Assembly (NCBI GenBank): GCA_036023115.1
Contig: JAYKKT010000047.1
Coordinates: forward strand, 3,092,501-3,156,500
Direction: 5' to 3'
Length of the DNA: 64,000 bases
Source: Brasenia schreberi
Taxonomy: Eukaryota > Streptophyta > Magnoliopsida > Nymphaeales > Cabombaceae
Under the pieces are notes generated by a model. It saw nothing but the letters and a program-made list of their open reading frames with translations. It did no database searches and was not told the DNA's origin. Of the stretch, positions 10,718 through 22,800 are shown piece after piece. Made by a program: the position numbers and the translations under genes. Within the stretch, counting starts at the first letter, position 1, and each line of letters starts with the position of its first letter.

Positions 10718-11336
10718 AACAACATTATCAGTACCACCAGGGTAACCTGAAAGAGGAACATGGTTGAATGTCTCTGTGTAAGAAAATGCAGGGTAAAGCT
10801 AAATCTATTTTGCATTTTGAAAAAAAATTGAATAAATGATATAAACCAACCACAATAGCTTCAGTCACATTCTATAAACATCATGAATGGTCAATCCATA
10901 GCCAAGTGAACTGTTGGTACTCGGCCACTATAGATACTGCTCCAGGATATGTAACAGACCAAGTACTGTGCTGTTCTTCATGAAATAAAACATGGAGAGA
11001 GAGTTTTTGAATGGATACTTTCCTTAATAACAATCCCAATGCAGGATAATATTATGTGCACAATGATAACCGGACAATCTTATGCTATTACCGCCAGTAC
11101 AACCACCGATCAATCAGAAAGGAAAATGGAGAACTATCACCAAGTTCTTTTCCCCAAATTTTCCGAGAAGCCACCAACATAACATGATAAGGTCACTAAC
11201 AGCAGGACTGTAGTGTTACATCAAGTTCTCTACCAATCTATGTAGTCTATATTGCCTGCTTCATTTTAAACCACTATGTCAATTCCATATATATAATACA
11301 TTACATATATATACATATATTCATACACACACATAT

Positions 11337-11815
11337 GGAATGTAAGTTTGATCATTAGGGTACTTTAGAGGAGGACTTGGCACATATTGCATCCCTCGTA
11401 AATGGAGAGAACCATGAGGTATTCTATATGATAAGAAGATATCATTAAAGTTGAAAGGTAAATATTATAAATCAGCATGTTTTATAGTTCTAGTTAATCA
11501 CGAATATTTACAAAAGATGTTCATAGCATAAATGAAGATGTTGAGATACATGACTGGTCACACAAGGAAAAACTGTATACATAATGAGGTTATTAGAAAC
11601 AAATTGAGAGTACCACCAATAGAGGATAAAATGAGAGAAAATTGTTTAAGATGGTTTGGACACGTAGAACGACGACTAAAGGATGCTCCAGAAAGAAGAT
11701 ATGAAAAATTAGGTTGTGAAAATGTTAAAAGAGAAAGAGGATGACCACAAAAGTGTTGGAAAGAAACAATAAAAATGATCTATTTTATATTGAGTTAACT
11801 GCTTTGCTGTTGTTA
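11337..11815 (+). mobile_element. RTE LINE, old diverged copy (copy C)
   Basis: Starts inside RT (ATGGAATGTAAGTTTGATCA, the MECKFDHL segment) and has internal deletions and stops. It keeps the C-terminal block MLRYMTGHTRK...[10 protein letters not shown]...LRWFGHVERR at 11532-11744. It is clearly more diverged than the other copies, including different residues at several sites (VERRLKDAPERRYEK), so it is older or from a different subfamily. Confidence 0.8.
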
Positions 11816-12261
11816 TATACATACATTTGGACTAGCACGCAACAGAGCCACATGTCGGACAGAGAAAACCATCCTTGAAAGTGCTCCATTTCCCCAGAAA
11901 TTGCTCTTAACCTATTATAAGCAACGGATACAAATATCCACAAGATGATTCACGTAATCGTCTTTGATCATCGACCCATACTACCAATCTAAGAACTCCC
12001 TTTATAAAACGGAAATTCTCTTCTTCTGAATAATATTCTGATGGGGTCAGCCAGAATTCCCCACGACATCAAATAGAAATGATAGACAAGGCAAATCTAA
12101 AGCGTGTAAAATACATGCCCGTAGACACCTAATCATAAGGAGCCATAAAGCATGAAGATGGAGCCATAAAGCATGAAGATGGAGCCATGAAAAGCACCGA
12201 TCACGATAAAGAAAGAGTCCGAACTTGCCTGTAGTATCCATTCCGGTAGTTATCGTGCGGC

Positions 12262-12283
12262 GAGAGAGAGAGAGAGAGAGAGA
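12262..12283. repeat. (GA)n microsatellite
   Basis: Uninterrupted GA dinucleotides, about 22 bp. On the minus strand this is a CT tract upstream of the DUF4091 gene, a common element of plant leaders. Confidence 0.85.
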
Positions 12284-12529
12284 TTCCGGGGAGGAAAAGA
12301 AGCACCTACAAAGACGGCAATAATCGACCGGGTATGGATTTTGAATCCCGTCCTTCGAACCGAATTCTGCAGATCCTCGGACATGTTTTATTCAGGTATA
12401 AGTTGTCAGAGTTAAGGTTACGCTCAACTCTGACTTAGAAAAGAAAATGTGGTTTAGTCGTCCTACACATCGTAGTCAGGAATGTCTGGATCTGTCATAG
12501 GACTCGATCCATGATTTCTCTGTCTTCTT

Positions 12530-12640
12530 TTCTTTCGGTACAGTGGGAAGGCCTGGAGCCAGATGCATGCATGGGGTATCGAAGTCGTGACCTTCAAATT
12601 GTGAATTTGCTAATGGAAGTACCAAATTCATGACCTTCAA
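12530..12640 (-). mobile_element. SINE-like repeat, family 2
   Basis: The reverse complement reads AGGTCACGACTTCGATACC...GCATCTGGCTCCAGGCCTTCCCACTGTACC. It shares the B-box-like TTCGATA and the body/tail with the copies at 45012-45110 and 51475-51590. The A-box end is poorly kept. A tRNA-derived SINE is the best reading. Confidence 0.5.
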
Positions 12641-12654
12641 CCAACTTCATTTAT

Positions 12655-12985
12655 ATTCTAAGAACCATTAGCAACTAGAGTGTAAAAAAGTTAAAAGAGA
12701 GACTAAAAAAATTGTTGAAAAGAAATTTTAAAATTTTAATTTATGTTGAATTAACTGCTATGTTAACATGATCGAACTCTATGGAAGCAAAAAAACAACT
12801 CAATTATTCTTTTAAAAGGGTTTAGTTGTTGTTAGAGACTAAAAAGTGTTAAAAAGAAATAAAAAAAATATATCTAACTTAGGTTGAGTTAACTGTTATG
12901 TTAGTGCGACATTATCAGACTCTATGAAAACAAAGAATCAACACCATTATTCTTTAAAAAAGAGCTTAGTTGTTGAAATTGTACT
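12655..12985 (+). mobile_element. Two tandem, decayed RTE LINE 3' tails (copy D)
   Basis: Two successive versions of the LINE 3' end. Each has AGAGACTAAAAA, then GTTGAATTAACTG or GTTGAGTTAACTG, then a CTATGGAAGCAAA/CTATGAAAACAAAG stretch and TTTAGTTGTTG or CTTAGTTGTTG. They are offset by about 136 bp. Both match the segment before and after [17 protein letters not shown] in intact copies. Old; no target-site duplications can be recognised. Confidence 0.65.
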
Positions 12986-13567
12986 GTGAGAAGCTTCAAG
13001 AACCCGTCATGACCAAACCAACTCCTTGAATAACAGCCTTTGGTCAAACTTGTTTGCGAACGGTTCATTATCCTTTTTAGTAGAAAAGTTGAACCGAGTT
13101 AAGAGAGATTTTCTTGGATAACTCAAATAGAATGCTAATTATTTATCTACAACCATCATTCTCTAAAAAGTCTAAACAAAATTGACCCTTCATTTACCTT
13201 AAGTACCTCGATACAAGTGTTACCGTAGACCCATGGTTTAAGTAAGAAACCCAAACATGACTTGTACATGTTCAGCTCACATGGTTTAACAATCCGAACG
13301 GGAACCCACTATGAAAGAGCCAAACTGAAGCCCGAACTGCAAGCAGCTTGGTTCATTTACCAGACCCAGTTCTTAGGAATCTAAAGAGTTTGAGTTCAAG
13401 TTGGCCCAAGCATTATGAAACTTATGGTTTCAACTATCACCATGGTTGCCCAGGTGGCCAAGGGACCATGCGCGCAAGATGCCTCTAAGCTTATCTAATG
13501 GAGCAAGTATCGCGTTCTAGGATTTAGAGGATTCCTTGTCATTACCAAAAAAAAAAACAAATGATGT

Positions 13568-13570
<3 letters not shown>

Positions 13571-13633
<63 letters not shown>
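13571..13633. repeat. (TG)n(GA)n microsatellite
   Basis: About 42 bp of TG repeats directly followed by about 20 bp of GA repeats. Any open frame across it is an artefact of the repeat. Confidence 0.95.
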
Positions 13634-13889
13634 CTTCTTGTTAAGTAGGACTGCCAAGTTTGAGAACAGACGTTGCAAACAGTGTACACACATGAGAGTG
13701 TTTAATTAGCCCTTACAGAACAAACAGTTCTCTATAAAGATTGGTAAAACAAAACCGAAGATACAAACAATAGCAACTCATTCACCATCTGTTCCCTTAA
13801 TTCGGGGAGAACTTTTCAGCGTCTTCTCTTTACATGTTTCTGATTCACAAAATTTAACTTACAACTATGTCTTGAGAAGGAAGCAACTC

Positions 13890-16800
13890 TCAAACTTCAG
13901 CTTTCAAAGTCAAAACAATCTCTGCATAGGCTGCAATATGAAGTAATCTGTAACATCTTAGTCATCAGAAGTTTCGGGATCAAGAAAACACGATTATGCT
14001 TTCATATACAGAAAGGGATGCACCTTCTGGTAAACCAAGAGTTTGCAAGGCTTCCTCTGCAAATGCAAGATGTGTGGGAATAAGCTGAGTAATCCCGGAG
14101 TCATTTCCTCTCCTGCTCGCGGACATAATAACTTGCTTGGAACAATGAACAGGCCATGCTAAAACTTTGGTGCGTGTTGGTAGCACAGAGACCATATCAC
14201 CATATCGGAGACTAACAGTGACTTTGCTGTATGTAAGAAAAGGGCAAAAGTTGAGAATCCAACAGATAAAAAGTTCAGTTTGGATACAGAAAGAAATCCA
14301 TCCTCATTCTTAAACAAGGGTCCCGACATCTTGCAACAGTCTTGAAGATTATAACTTTTCACTCGCACACAAATCACACTTAATCAATCAAGAGTTTGAC
14401 ATATTAGCAATCACTATTTCCCTAAACAATTTAGAGTTTGCAACACATTATCTAAGAAAAACATCAGCGTTGATTCATGGGGACTTCTTAAACAAGGATT
14501 GTTGAGAGAATTGCAACTGGTTCTGCTAAAACATCCAAAATTTGAGAAACATATCTGTATCCGTGAAACATCAAAAGATATCCTGTTCCCACAAAGGATA
14601 TCATGACCTGAGCCACAAATTCATGTTCATGTATCCATGTCCTGTCACAGTCTCAAGAAAAACAGAATTTCCTTGAGCCAAAGAAAAGGGACAACTAAAG
14701 CATAAAAATGAGAGCACAGGGAGAAAGAGTAGATATTGATCAAGGAATGAGCCAAAATCTTGAGAATAGACAAGGTCTCAGGTCAACATCGAAGAGCTAT
14801 GTAATCAACAGCATCCGAGCAACAGTTAGACAGGCCTAGCCTGATTGCTTGGCTGACTGAGGCATGCCAGGCAACAGTAAAGAAAAAAACAAAATGAAAG
14901 AAAGAAAGAAAACTATATAACAAAGAAGAGAACCAAGGACCTCACCTAGTTTCAGGTGACTACCAACAATTCACAAGTCTCATGCATAAATAATAGTTCA
15001 CCTAGGAACTAAGCCTAACCGTCTTTTACTACATAGATTACACCGGTCACACTTGTTTGAGAAAACGCAAAGGCAAAAATGTCGTAGACAACTCAAGGCC
15101 TTCGTGCACACTATGTTGGTCAGCCATCGATCTTTTCTTGCAATAGTGCTCTATCGTTTGTTATATTGGCATTGAACAGCAAAAGAGCAATGTCATACTT
15201 TATTGTTTCCTTCCTACACTCTTCAGGCCTTTCTCTGCCTCTTTTGAAGTGTTCACATCTACTTTCTGAACCTCACAGCACTCATCTCAACAACTAAATT
15301 GATCGGATAGCATGATCGAAAGAAAAGCACTTCAAATAAGATAACTAACTTGTAGACGCTCTACGGGACGAGTCTAAAACAGTTACAAAATATTTCTTCT
15401 GCTTATGTTATAGAAATAATAAAGATTTACAGCTTTTCAGGAAACCCACCAATCAAGATCATCAATCACAAACTCAATTAAGTTGTATGATAAACTATGA
15501 TAAAGTTCTCCGATTTGGTTTCCATATAATTCTTTGAGAAGTCGCACCTGCAACCCAATAGAATCAAGAGGACAAGGAAAAAAAAAGTTTACTCATATGC
15601 ATACAGGATAAAACAACTTTGAAATGTTAAGGAGAAAAGAACTAGAAGGGAAGAAGAGTAGGGAAAATAAGAAACACTGGAGCAAATAAATAATGCCATG
15701 AAAATGAAACCCATGAGAATGCATTGATTTATATGATAATGAAATTTGAAAGAGACATCATAACTTAGGTCAGCAACAATATTGAATAGAATACTGCAGC
15801 TAACAAGTCCCTCAACAGAATCCGCTAGTGGCAAGGTCCCACAACACATTTTTATGTAATATATTCATGACAGTATAGCATATATAAAGAAACCAAAAAT
15901 AACATCACATGAAGTGAGCAATTAATACCATATGAGTAAATCAATCAAAATAAACACAAATAATGCGTATATATACATATATTCTTTGTTGAAATTCATG
16001 GGTAGCGCAGCGAAAGATTAAGCAAGACAAATGTTAAAGAACATTGAAGAGTAAAAATAGGAGATCGGAGGACGGGGCAAACCTCCAATGGAGGCCGCCC
16101 CCTCTCTTACTCTCTTTCTATTAATCAAACTCTTAACCCTAATACACAAATTTCAGCCCTTATATAATGGGTTGTAAAACATAAAATGACCAAAATGCCT
16201 TTAGTACTCCAGGCAATTACATTAATACTCAAATATCAGAAATTACAAAACTAACACTAAGAACAACAAATATGCATATTCTTCAACACCCTCCCCTTAA
16301 GTTAGGAGTGAGATACTTCGAACACCAAACTTGCAGAAAAACTTATTCTTTCTTCACCACATGTGCAACAATGATCTCTGAGGCTTCTTTAAATCAACAT
16401 GAACAATCAAACACCTTGGTAGCACGTGACCCTTCTATAGGTGTTGATAGCTCCCTCTCTTCTTTCTTCTCCATGAAGTGATTAGGCAGCTACACTTCAA
16501 AAAATCATGTTTTTCTACTCTTCAGAAAGGTGATTTTTATGGTAGGAGGTATTATCTCCACCATACACACTTCACACAGCTTTTTCTACACCCCTTCACA
16601 TGGTGGTTGCGACCAGTGTGTTGGTTGAATGTCCTCTCTCTACCACTTAAATAGTAGAATACACACTTATGCTCATCCTAGTCGGTGTGCGCCCCTTCAC
16701 ATAGTGAAGGTGGACGCTTTTCCAGCCCTCTTGTTGTTTACTTCAGCAACTCAATGTTTTAATCTTTATGCTTATTGGTGATACTGCCACATTCCATAAG

Positions 16801-19800
16801 AAACAATGTATCATCTGCCTCTACTCTGAGTTGATTTTTAGCATATGTGATGATAAGAAAACTGATTTTCTACACTGTCTTTTTTTTCTATTTGCATTTT
16901 TGTTGTTTCACCAAATAAGAAAACACTCACTATATACGACTTCATATTTTTCTTCATCTTTTCTGAATTTTACAGCCCTCTTAACTGTCTATTTTCAAGC
17001 AACCTTCCTAGCTGCAACACTTTTAAACTCAGCCTTCATGGTTGATCATTTTCAGCAGCTTCATGGTTGCGATATTTTTCAACAGCTTCATGGCTGCAAC
17101 AAACTTTTATCATGGTTGTTTTTCCAACTTTTATAGTTGCACATTCCTTCAACCTCACTGACTGCAAATAAAAGCATTTCTTCAATCCTCATGACTGCAA
17201 TTTCAACATCCTTAACAACTCTCTTTTATGTAAACTTGCAAGAATCGGTAGATTGGAGACATTTCATCCAATCTTCCCACAACTGAATGTTGGCACCCCT
17301 ACACAGCTACCTTCTCTTTCTTGCTTTCTTCATACTATTTCTGAACATCTCTCTCACTCTTTCGACACAATGATCTCTTGTTAAAGAAGTTGCAACTCCA
17401 CTTGTAAAGCCTTCTTCAATGTATTACACATGACCAAACAAAACTTGTATGCAGTGGTAGCAACTATGAAGATCTCTCTCCAAAATCTCATAGCACCAAC
17501 TGGCGTGCACATCATATGCCACTGAATTTCACTACTCTATTGACAGAGCCATAAGAGAAACCAAATCATGACACCATTTATGTTGAATAAAGTAGTTCCA
17601 CAAAATATCCATACATGATCCATGAGACTTGTAAACTAGTATCATGCCAAAAGCCTATGCAGCACTTTGACCCATCGAAAAGAACTTGCATTTTTGTTAT
17701 CTTTGGAGCCACTAATATGTCACTTGCTTGTTCACTTTGAGCCACAAACTTGTCGTCATCACCTTGCCAAAGATGCACAGATCCCTCATTGTTTGGGAAT
17801 GGGTTCTCAAGTTCCATCGGGCACCAATCCCACTTTCCAAATCCAATCATTACATCACAGTGAAGACACTCAAAAATCACCTTGTTGCCTTACCTCTTTC
17901 TCATGAGGTAAATCCTGAGACGAGGACTTAAGTAACAGATCATATCTTGCACAAATTGCTTTCTGTAAATCTAGCGGAATAAATCTGTAGGGAAACCTCT
18001 CTACCAGTAGTTGGTAAAGGGAGCCAGAAGTGCTGCTCCTGCTAACCTGTGAGGTATGTACTTGAGAGTGCTCCAAACATGCTGACCTCCCATTGAAAGA
18101 CTAGTGAAGGGCGTTTCGCCTTTGGATCAATGTGGAAAAGCATTGCAATATTCTCACTGGTGGTCTGATAGAAAGAAACATCATCTTCTAGCCTTGAGGG
18201 TGTAGCTAGTAGCTCTCCATTCTCAAGCCCCTCTAAGGAATTGAGGAACGATAGAACCAACACACTCTTTGCAGCTTCAACAATATCGATGCTTTGAACT
18301 AGAGGCCCCGCCTTCTTCTTAATCCGGGTTAAAATAGAATCTTCGGTCTTGTTGCCACCGTATTGTCTGTGGAAAGGTTATCCGAAACCGCCTCTACAAT
18401 TTGATCGTCGTCTTTGACATTCTCGGCATTCCACAGTTTTCTGCAAGGGCCATCCTTGATACAGGAGCAACCACATGCTGTATTGACGAAAAGTCAATTC
18501 CAGCTGCTGCCCTTGAAGACAATACTTTCACAGTCCAGTTCACCGGAGTGAACTCAAAACAGAATGCCAATAAGAAGCTAAAGTATGGAAAAATGATGAT
18601 TGGAGAAAACACTTTCCGAATTCCATACACCTATGCTTTCCCCATGCAACTCGGAGGAGAGATACAGATGATCATTGGCTGTAATTTTATCCGAGCAATG
18701 CAGGGAGGATTAAGGATTGAAGGTGACACCATCACCTTCTACAAAAACGTTACAGTGATCTAGGCACAGCAGAGTGCCACTATATCGGCTTTTGTACAGG
18801 ACATTGATGATTTAGAACATATTCAACTTCAGGAAGCCGTCCTCTACACTGTCGGACCAACACCGGAGAATTTCCAAAGAAAATTCTCCCAAATTTTTGA
18901 GAAATTGAAAGATGCAGGCTTTATTGGGGAAGATCCCATCAAGCATTGGGAGAAAAACAAGGTTACATGCAAGATCATTTTGAAGAACCCCAATTTTATT
19001 ATTGAAGATAAGCCGTTGAAACAAGTCACACCGCAGATGAAAGAGTCATTTGCGAAACATGTCAACGCGAGTGATCAGACCTTCCAACAGCCAGCACAGG
19101 ACGACTGCAATCATCGTCTACTCAGGGACAACCCAAGACCCCAAAACTGGCGAGGTCAAGAAAGGAAAGGAGAGAATGGTCTTCAATTATCGGCGATTAA
19201 ATGACAACACCGAGAAGGACCAATACCCCCTACCAGGAATCAACTCAATTCTGAAAAAGGTATCTGGTAGCAAAATCTACTCTAAGTTCGACCTGAAAAA
19301 TGGTTTTCACCAGGTCATGATGGATCCAAAGTCAATACCCTTAACTGCATTTTGGGTACCACAAGGACTCTATGAATGGCTTGTTATGCCATTCGGACTG
19401 AAAAATGCACCAGCCGTCTTCCAAAGAAAGATGGATAACTGTTTTAAAGGCACTGAAGATTTTATTGCCGTCTACATAGACGACATTCTAGTTTTCTCAC
19501 AGTCTGAGGATGCTCATGCTAAACATCTCAGAATTCTTTTAGACAAGTGCCAGCAGAATGGATTAATCCTAAGTCCAACGAAAATGACGATTGGACAAAA
19601 GACAATTGAATTCCTTGGAGCCATTATCGGAAATGGAGAAATACATCTCCAACCAAATATCATCAAGAAGGTCTTAGAAAAGACAGATGCTGAGATTAGC
19701 ACAAAGACAGGCCTCAGATCTTGGCTAGGAATTCTGAACTATGCAAGACATTTTATCCCAAACCTGGGCAAATTACTAGCTCCACTTTACAACAAGACCA

Positions 19801-22800
19801 GCCCAACAGGGGAAAGGAGAATGAACGAGCAGGACTGGAAGCTCGTTAAACAAATCAAGAAACAAGTTCAGCACTTGCCCCACTATCAATTCCTCCGCCT
19901 CAATGTTTTATTGTTTTAGAGACGGACGGATGCATGGAAGGTTGGGGAGGGGTCTGCAAATGGAAACCCATGAAGAATGACCCCCGATCTATGGAGAAAC
20001 CATGTGCTTATGCGAGTGGAAAATTTGATCCACCGAAATCATCCATAGATGCTGAGATCTTTGCCGTTATGAACAGTCTTGAAAGCCTAAAACTCTACTA
20101 TCTGGAACAGAAAGAGTTGCTCATCCGAACAGACTGTCAGGCAATAATAAGCTTCTTCAACAAGTCCAACGTAAACAAGCCATCCAGAATTAGATGGATC
20201 GCCTTCGTGGACTTCATCACCGGACTAGGGATCACCGTATATTTTGAGCATATTGACGGAAAAGATAATGTGTTAGCTGATGCCCTGTCCAGGATGATCA
20301 CAGTTGTGATCAACGAAGAAGAATTAACTGAAGAGCATGTTTTAATTATTAATGATTTTATCAATTTTACGCAGGAATGGAAGGCCAAACCTGCCCACTC
20401 TGCAACCATGATCAGCAAGGTCAAGCAGACCTGCAATCAGATGATAACATTGCTCTCCAGTTCAGAACAATCCTCATTAGGCGTCACCCCGAAGCAGCGC
20501 ACCTGTGGAATGAAGAAGTCGAGTCAAGAGCTGGGCACGAATCTCCACCTTCTAGAAAAGAAGGCATATGATCAAGTCCAGGCAAGTCTTGAAGCTGTGC
20601 AGCAAATCAACCAAATGAAGCAAAGCATCTGCCAGCTCATTGGCACTAAGGACAATTACTGGACAAATCAAAAGCAGATTCTCCAGGATATTACCGAACA
20701 GCTATTAGCCATCACATCAGCTTTATCGACAATCGGACAAAATCTTATCACTATCTGATGCGGGACCACTAAGGAATCAGATTCCTTATCATCACGGAAG
20801 CTAGTGGACCCAGTGGCCGACAGCATATTCGCCTTTAATAAAGCCGCTCAGTGCAGCATCTTTTGCTTTATGTATTATTGTACTGCGGGAATCTCCTTTA
20901 AGCAATTATTGTACTACGCATAGCTGTACTCCACAGCTGTACTACACCACTCAGAGCCTATATAAGGAGGCTCGACCCTCAGTTGTAATCATCCAAGAAG
21001 AAAATCAAAGAAATTTCGGTTTGCTCTCTCTCTCTCTCTTGTGCTCTCCTCTATCTCCGGTAGCTCCAGCATATTTTCCGGTAAGCCTTAGTTTTCTGTT
21101 TGTGTTATCAACCTTAGTCTTATCCCTGAGCTGGTAGAAGCATCGCCTTCTGCTCAGATCCTGTGAACCTTCCGCCTAGTGTCGAAAAACTGTTCGTCCT
21201 ATACACGCATTCGTTTTGGTATCAGAGCCTATACTCACATGGTTGAAACTATTAGGTACTTTTGTAAATCTTCAATGGTCCGATTTTTCAACAAATTAGG
21301 AAGGTGATCTTCCATAACTATTTTCTGGTTTTCTTTCCCATAAAATCAGGAAAGTAACTTTTCATGATTACCTTTCTGATTTGTTTTCCCACAAATTCAG
21401 GAAAGTAATCTATAACTTACTTTTCCAACATTTGATATTCAAAATAAATGAAATTACCTTTATCAAAAATTCAAATCTTTTTTTCCAGGATTTTGTGTAA
21501 CCTCTTTTGGAAAAATCTGGAAAGAATGGGCCAGCCACCATCATCACTTTTGGCAGCCAACATCTTAATTTTTCGTCTTCTTCTTATTCCTTGAGAACAT
21601 CTGTGTACTAGGCTCTGACTTTACTTCTTTGTTGTTCAAGAAAATAACAAAAATAAAAACACGATTCTCGAACTTATCCTACTGCAAATTCAGATCAGAA
21701 AATAAAATAAAAAGGAACATATATGTTGTTTGCCCTTCATCACAAAACATGGTTGTGCAAATGCTTGTGCTTTGGCTCGGGTACAATAATATCAAAGTCG
21801 CTCAATGTCCACTCTGCAACTTCACCTTCTTCACTCACATATATCTTTGTTCCAACATCAAGGGATAGCCACTCTCTTTTGGCTGGTGGTGTCCCAGGGT
21901 CCTGGTAGAAGAACAAAGCCTCAGAGTCTACCAACATCGAGTTCCCATGTTCTCGGATCACCAATCCAGCCTTCTCTTTGTATTGTAGGATAACCATAAT
22001 CACCCCATGCTAGGTGTGGAAGGATCTGGTAAGTTGACCATTTAATTTTCTAGGAAGCCTTCTGATAACAGCCTCATCAAGGTAAAAAAGATGGATTAGT
22101 TGCTGCCAAAACCAGAACATGTTCTCTATCTTTGGTGCATAATCTGTCCCAGTTGACCATAAATTCATTTTTCATTTGGTAACACCTGCACTCTATCTTC
22201 CCGTCAACCTTGTTCCTACACAGAATAGTGAGGATATTTCTTCCTCAAATGCATAACATGCCATTTCAACTCGTAAAAATCTCAACATGTGTTTTCTTAT
22301 AGCAACAGTTGTTGCCATCAAATGTTCCACGATCTTGATTGGACCAGGATCTCCAGCACCTTCATCTTCAATACTTCTTAATGAATTAGAATCACTGAAT
22401 CAGATCTTTTTGTTCAATGCCTTACTGATATTGCTCCTTCCCAAACAAATAATACTTTTCACATTGTCATTTTCCATTACAAAGATTAGAAGAAAGAGGA
22501 TATCATAAATCATATCTTAAATTCCATCTATCCTTTGCATCTGCATTCATGGTCCAGTTGTTTTCTTTGATCTGTAAGTATGGCACCTTCTGCTCCTCTT
22601 CTTTTTTTCAATAAGGTCTTTGTTCAACACAAACTTTCCTTTGAAATCTAATCTCAAAGAGTTGTCTATCGGTGATTGGGAATGTTGTTTTTCTCAAAAA
22701 ACTACTGCACCCGCAGCAGCCTTGGTCATAAATACAATGACAGATAAAAACGTTGTTATACTATGTCGGGACAGATTCTGCCTTCCATGCCTCAACCACT

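Larger units (their letters stand above)
10747..13889. other. Interval between DUF4091 exon 1 and the CENP-O stop codon
   Basis: No further coding exon could be supported. It holds two decayed LINE regions (11337-11815, 12655-12985), a SINE-like copy (12530-12640), a GA repeat (12262-12283) that on the minus strand is a CT-rich leader-like tract suited to the DUF4091 5' UTR/promoter, and a TG/GA microsatellite (13571-13633). The CENP-O 3' UTR must lie just below 13890, but no clear AATAAA choice can be made. Confidence 0.5.

Noticed and set aside
12047..12241. Minus-strand ORF as DUF4091 exon 1
   Set aside because: Contains a small tandem repeat (HLHALWLHLHALWL), has no family likeness, and the family's usual start fits the ATG at 10717.
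13495..13689. 64-codon ORF on the minus strand
   Set aside because: Runs through a (TG)n(GA)n microsatellite; composition is Ser-Leu and Thr-His repeats only.
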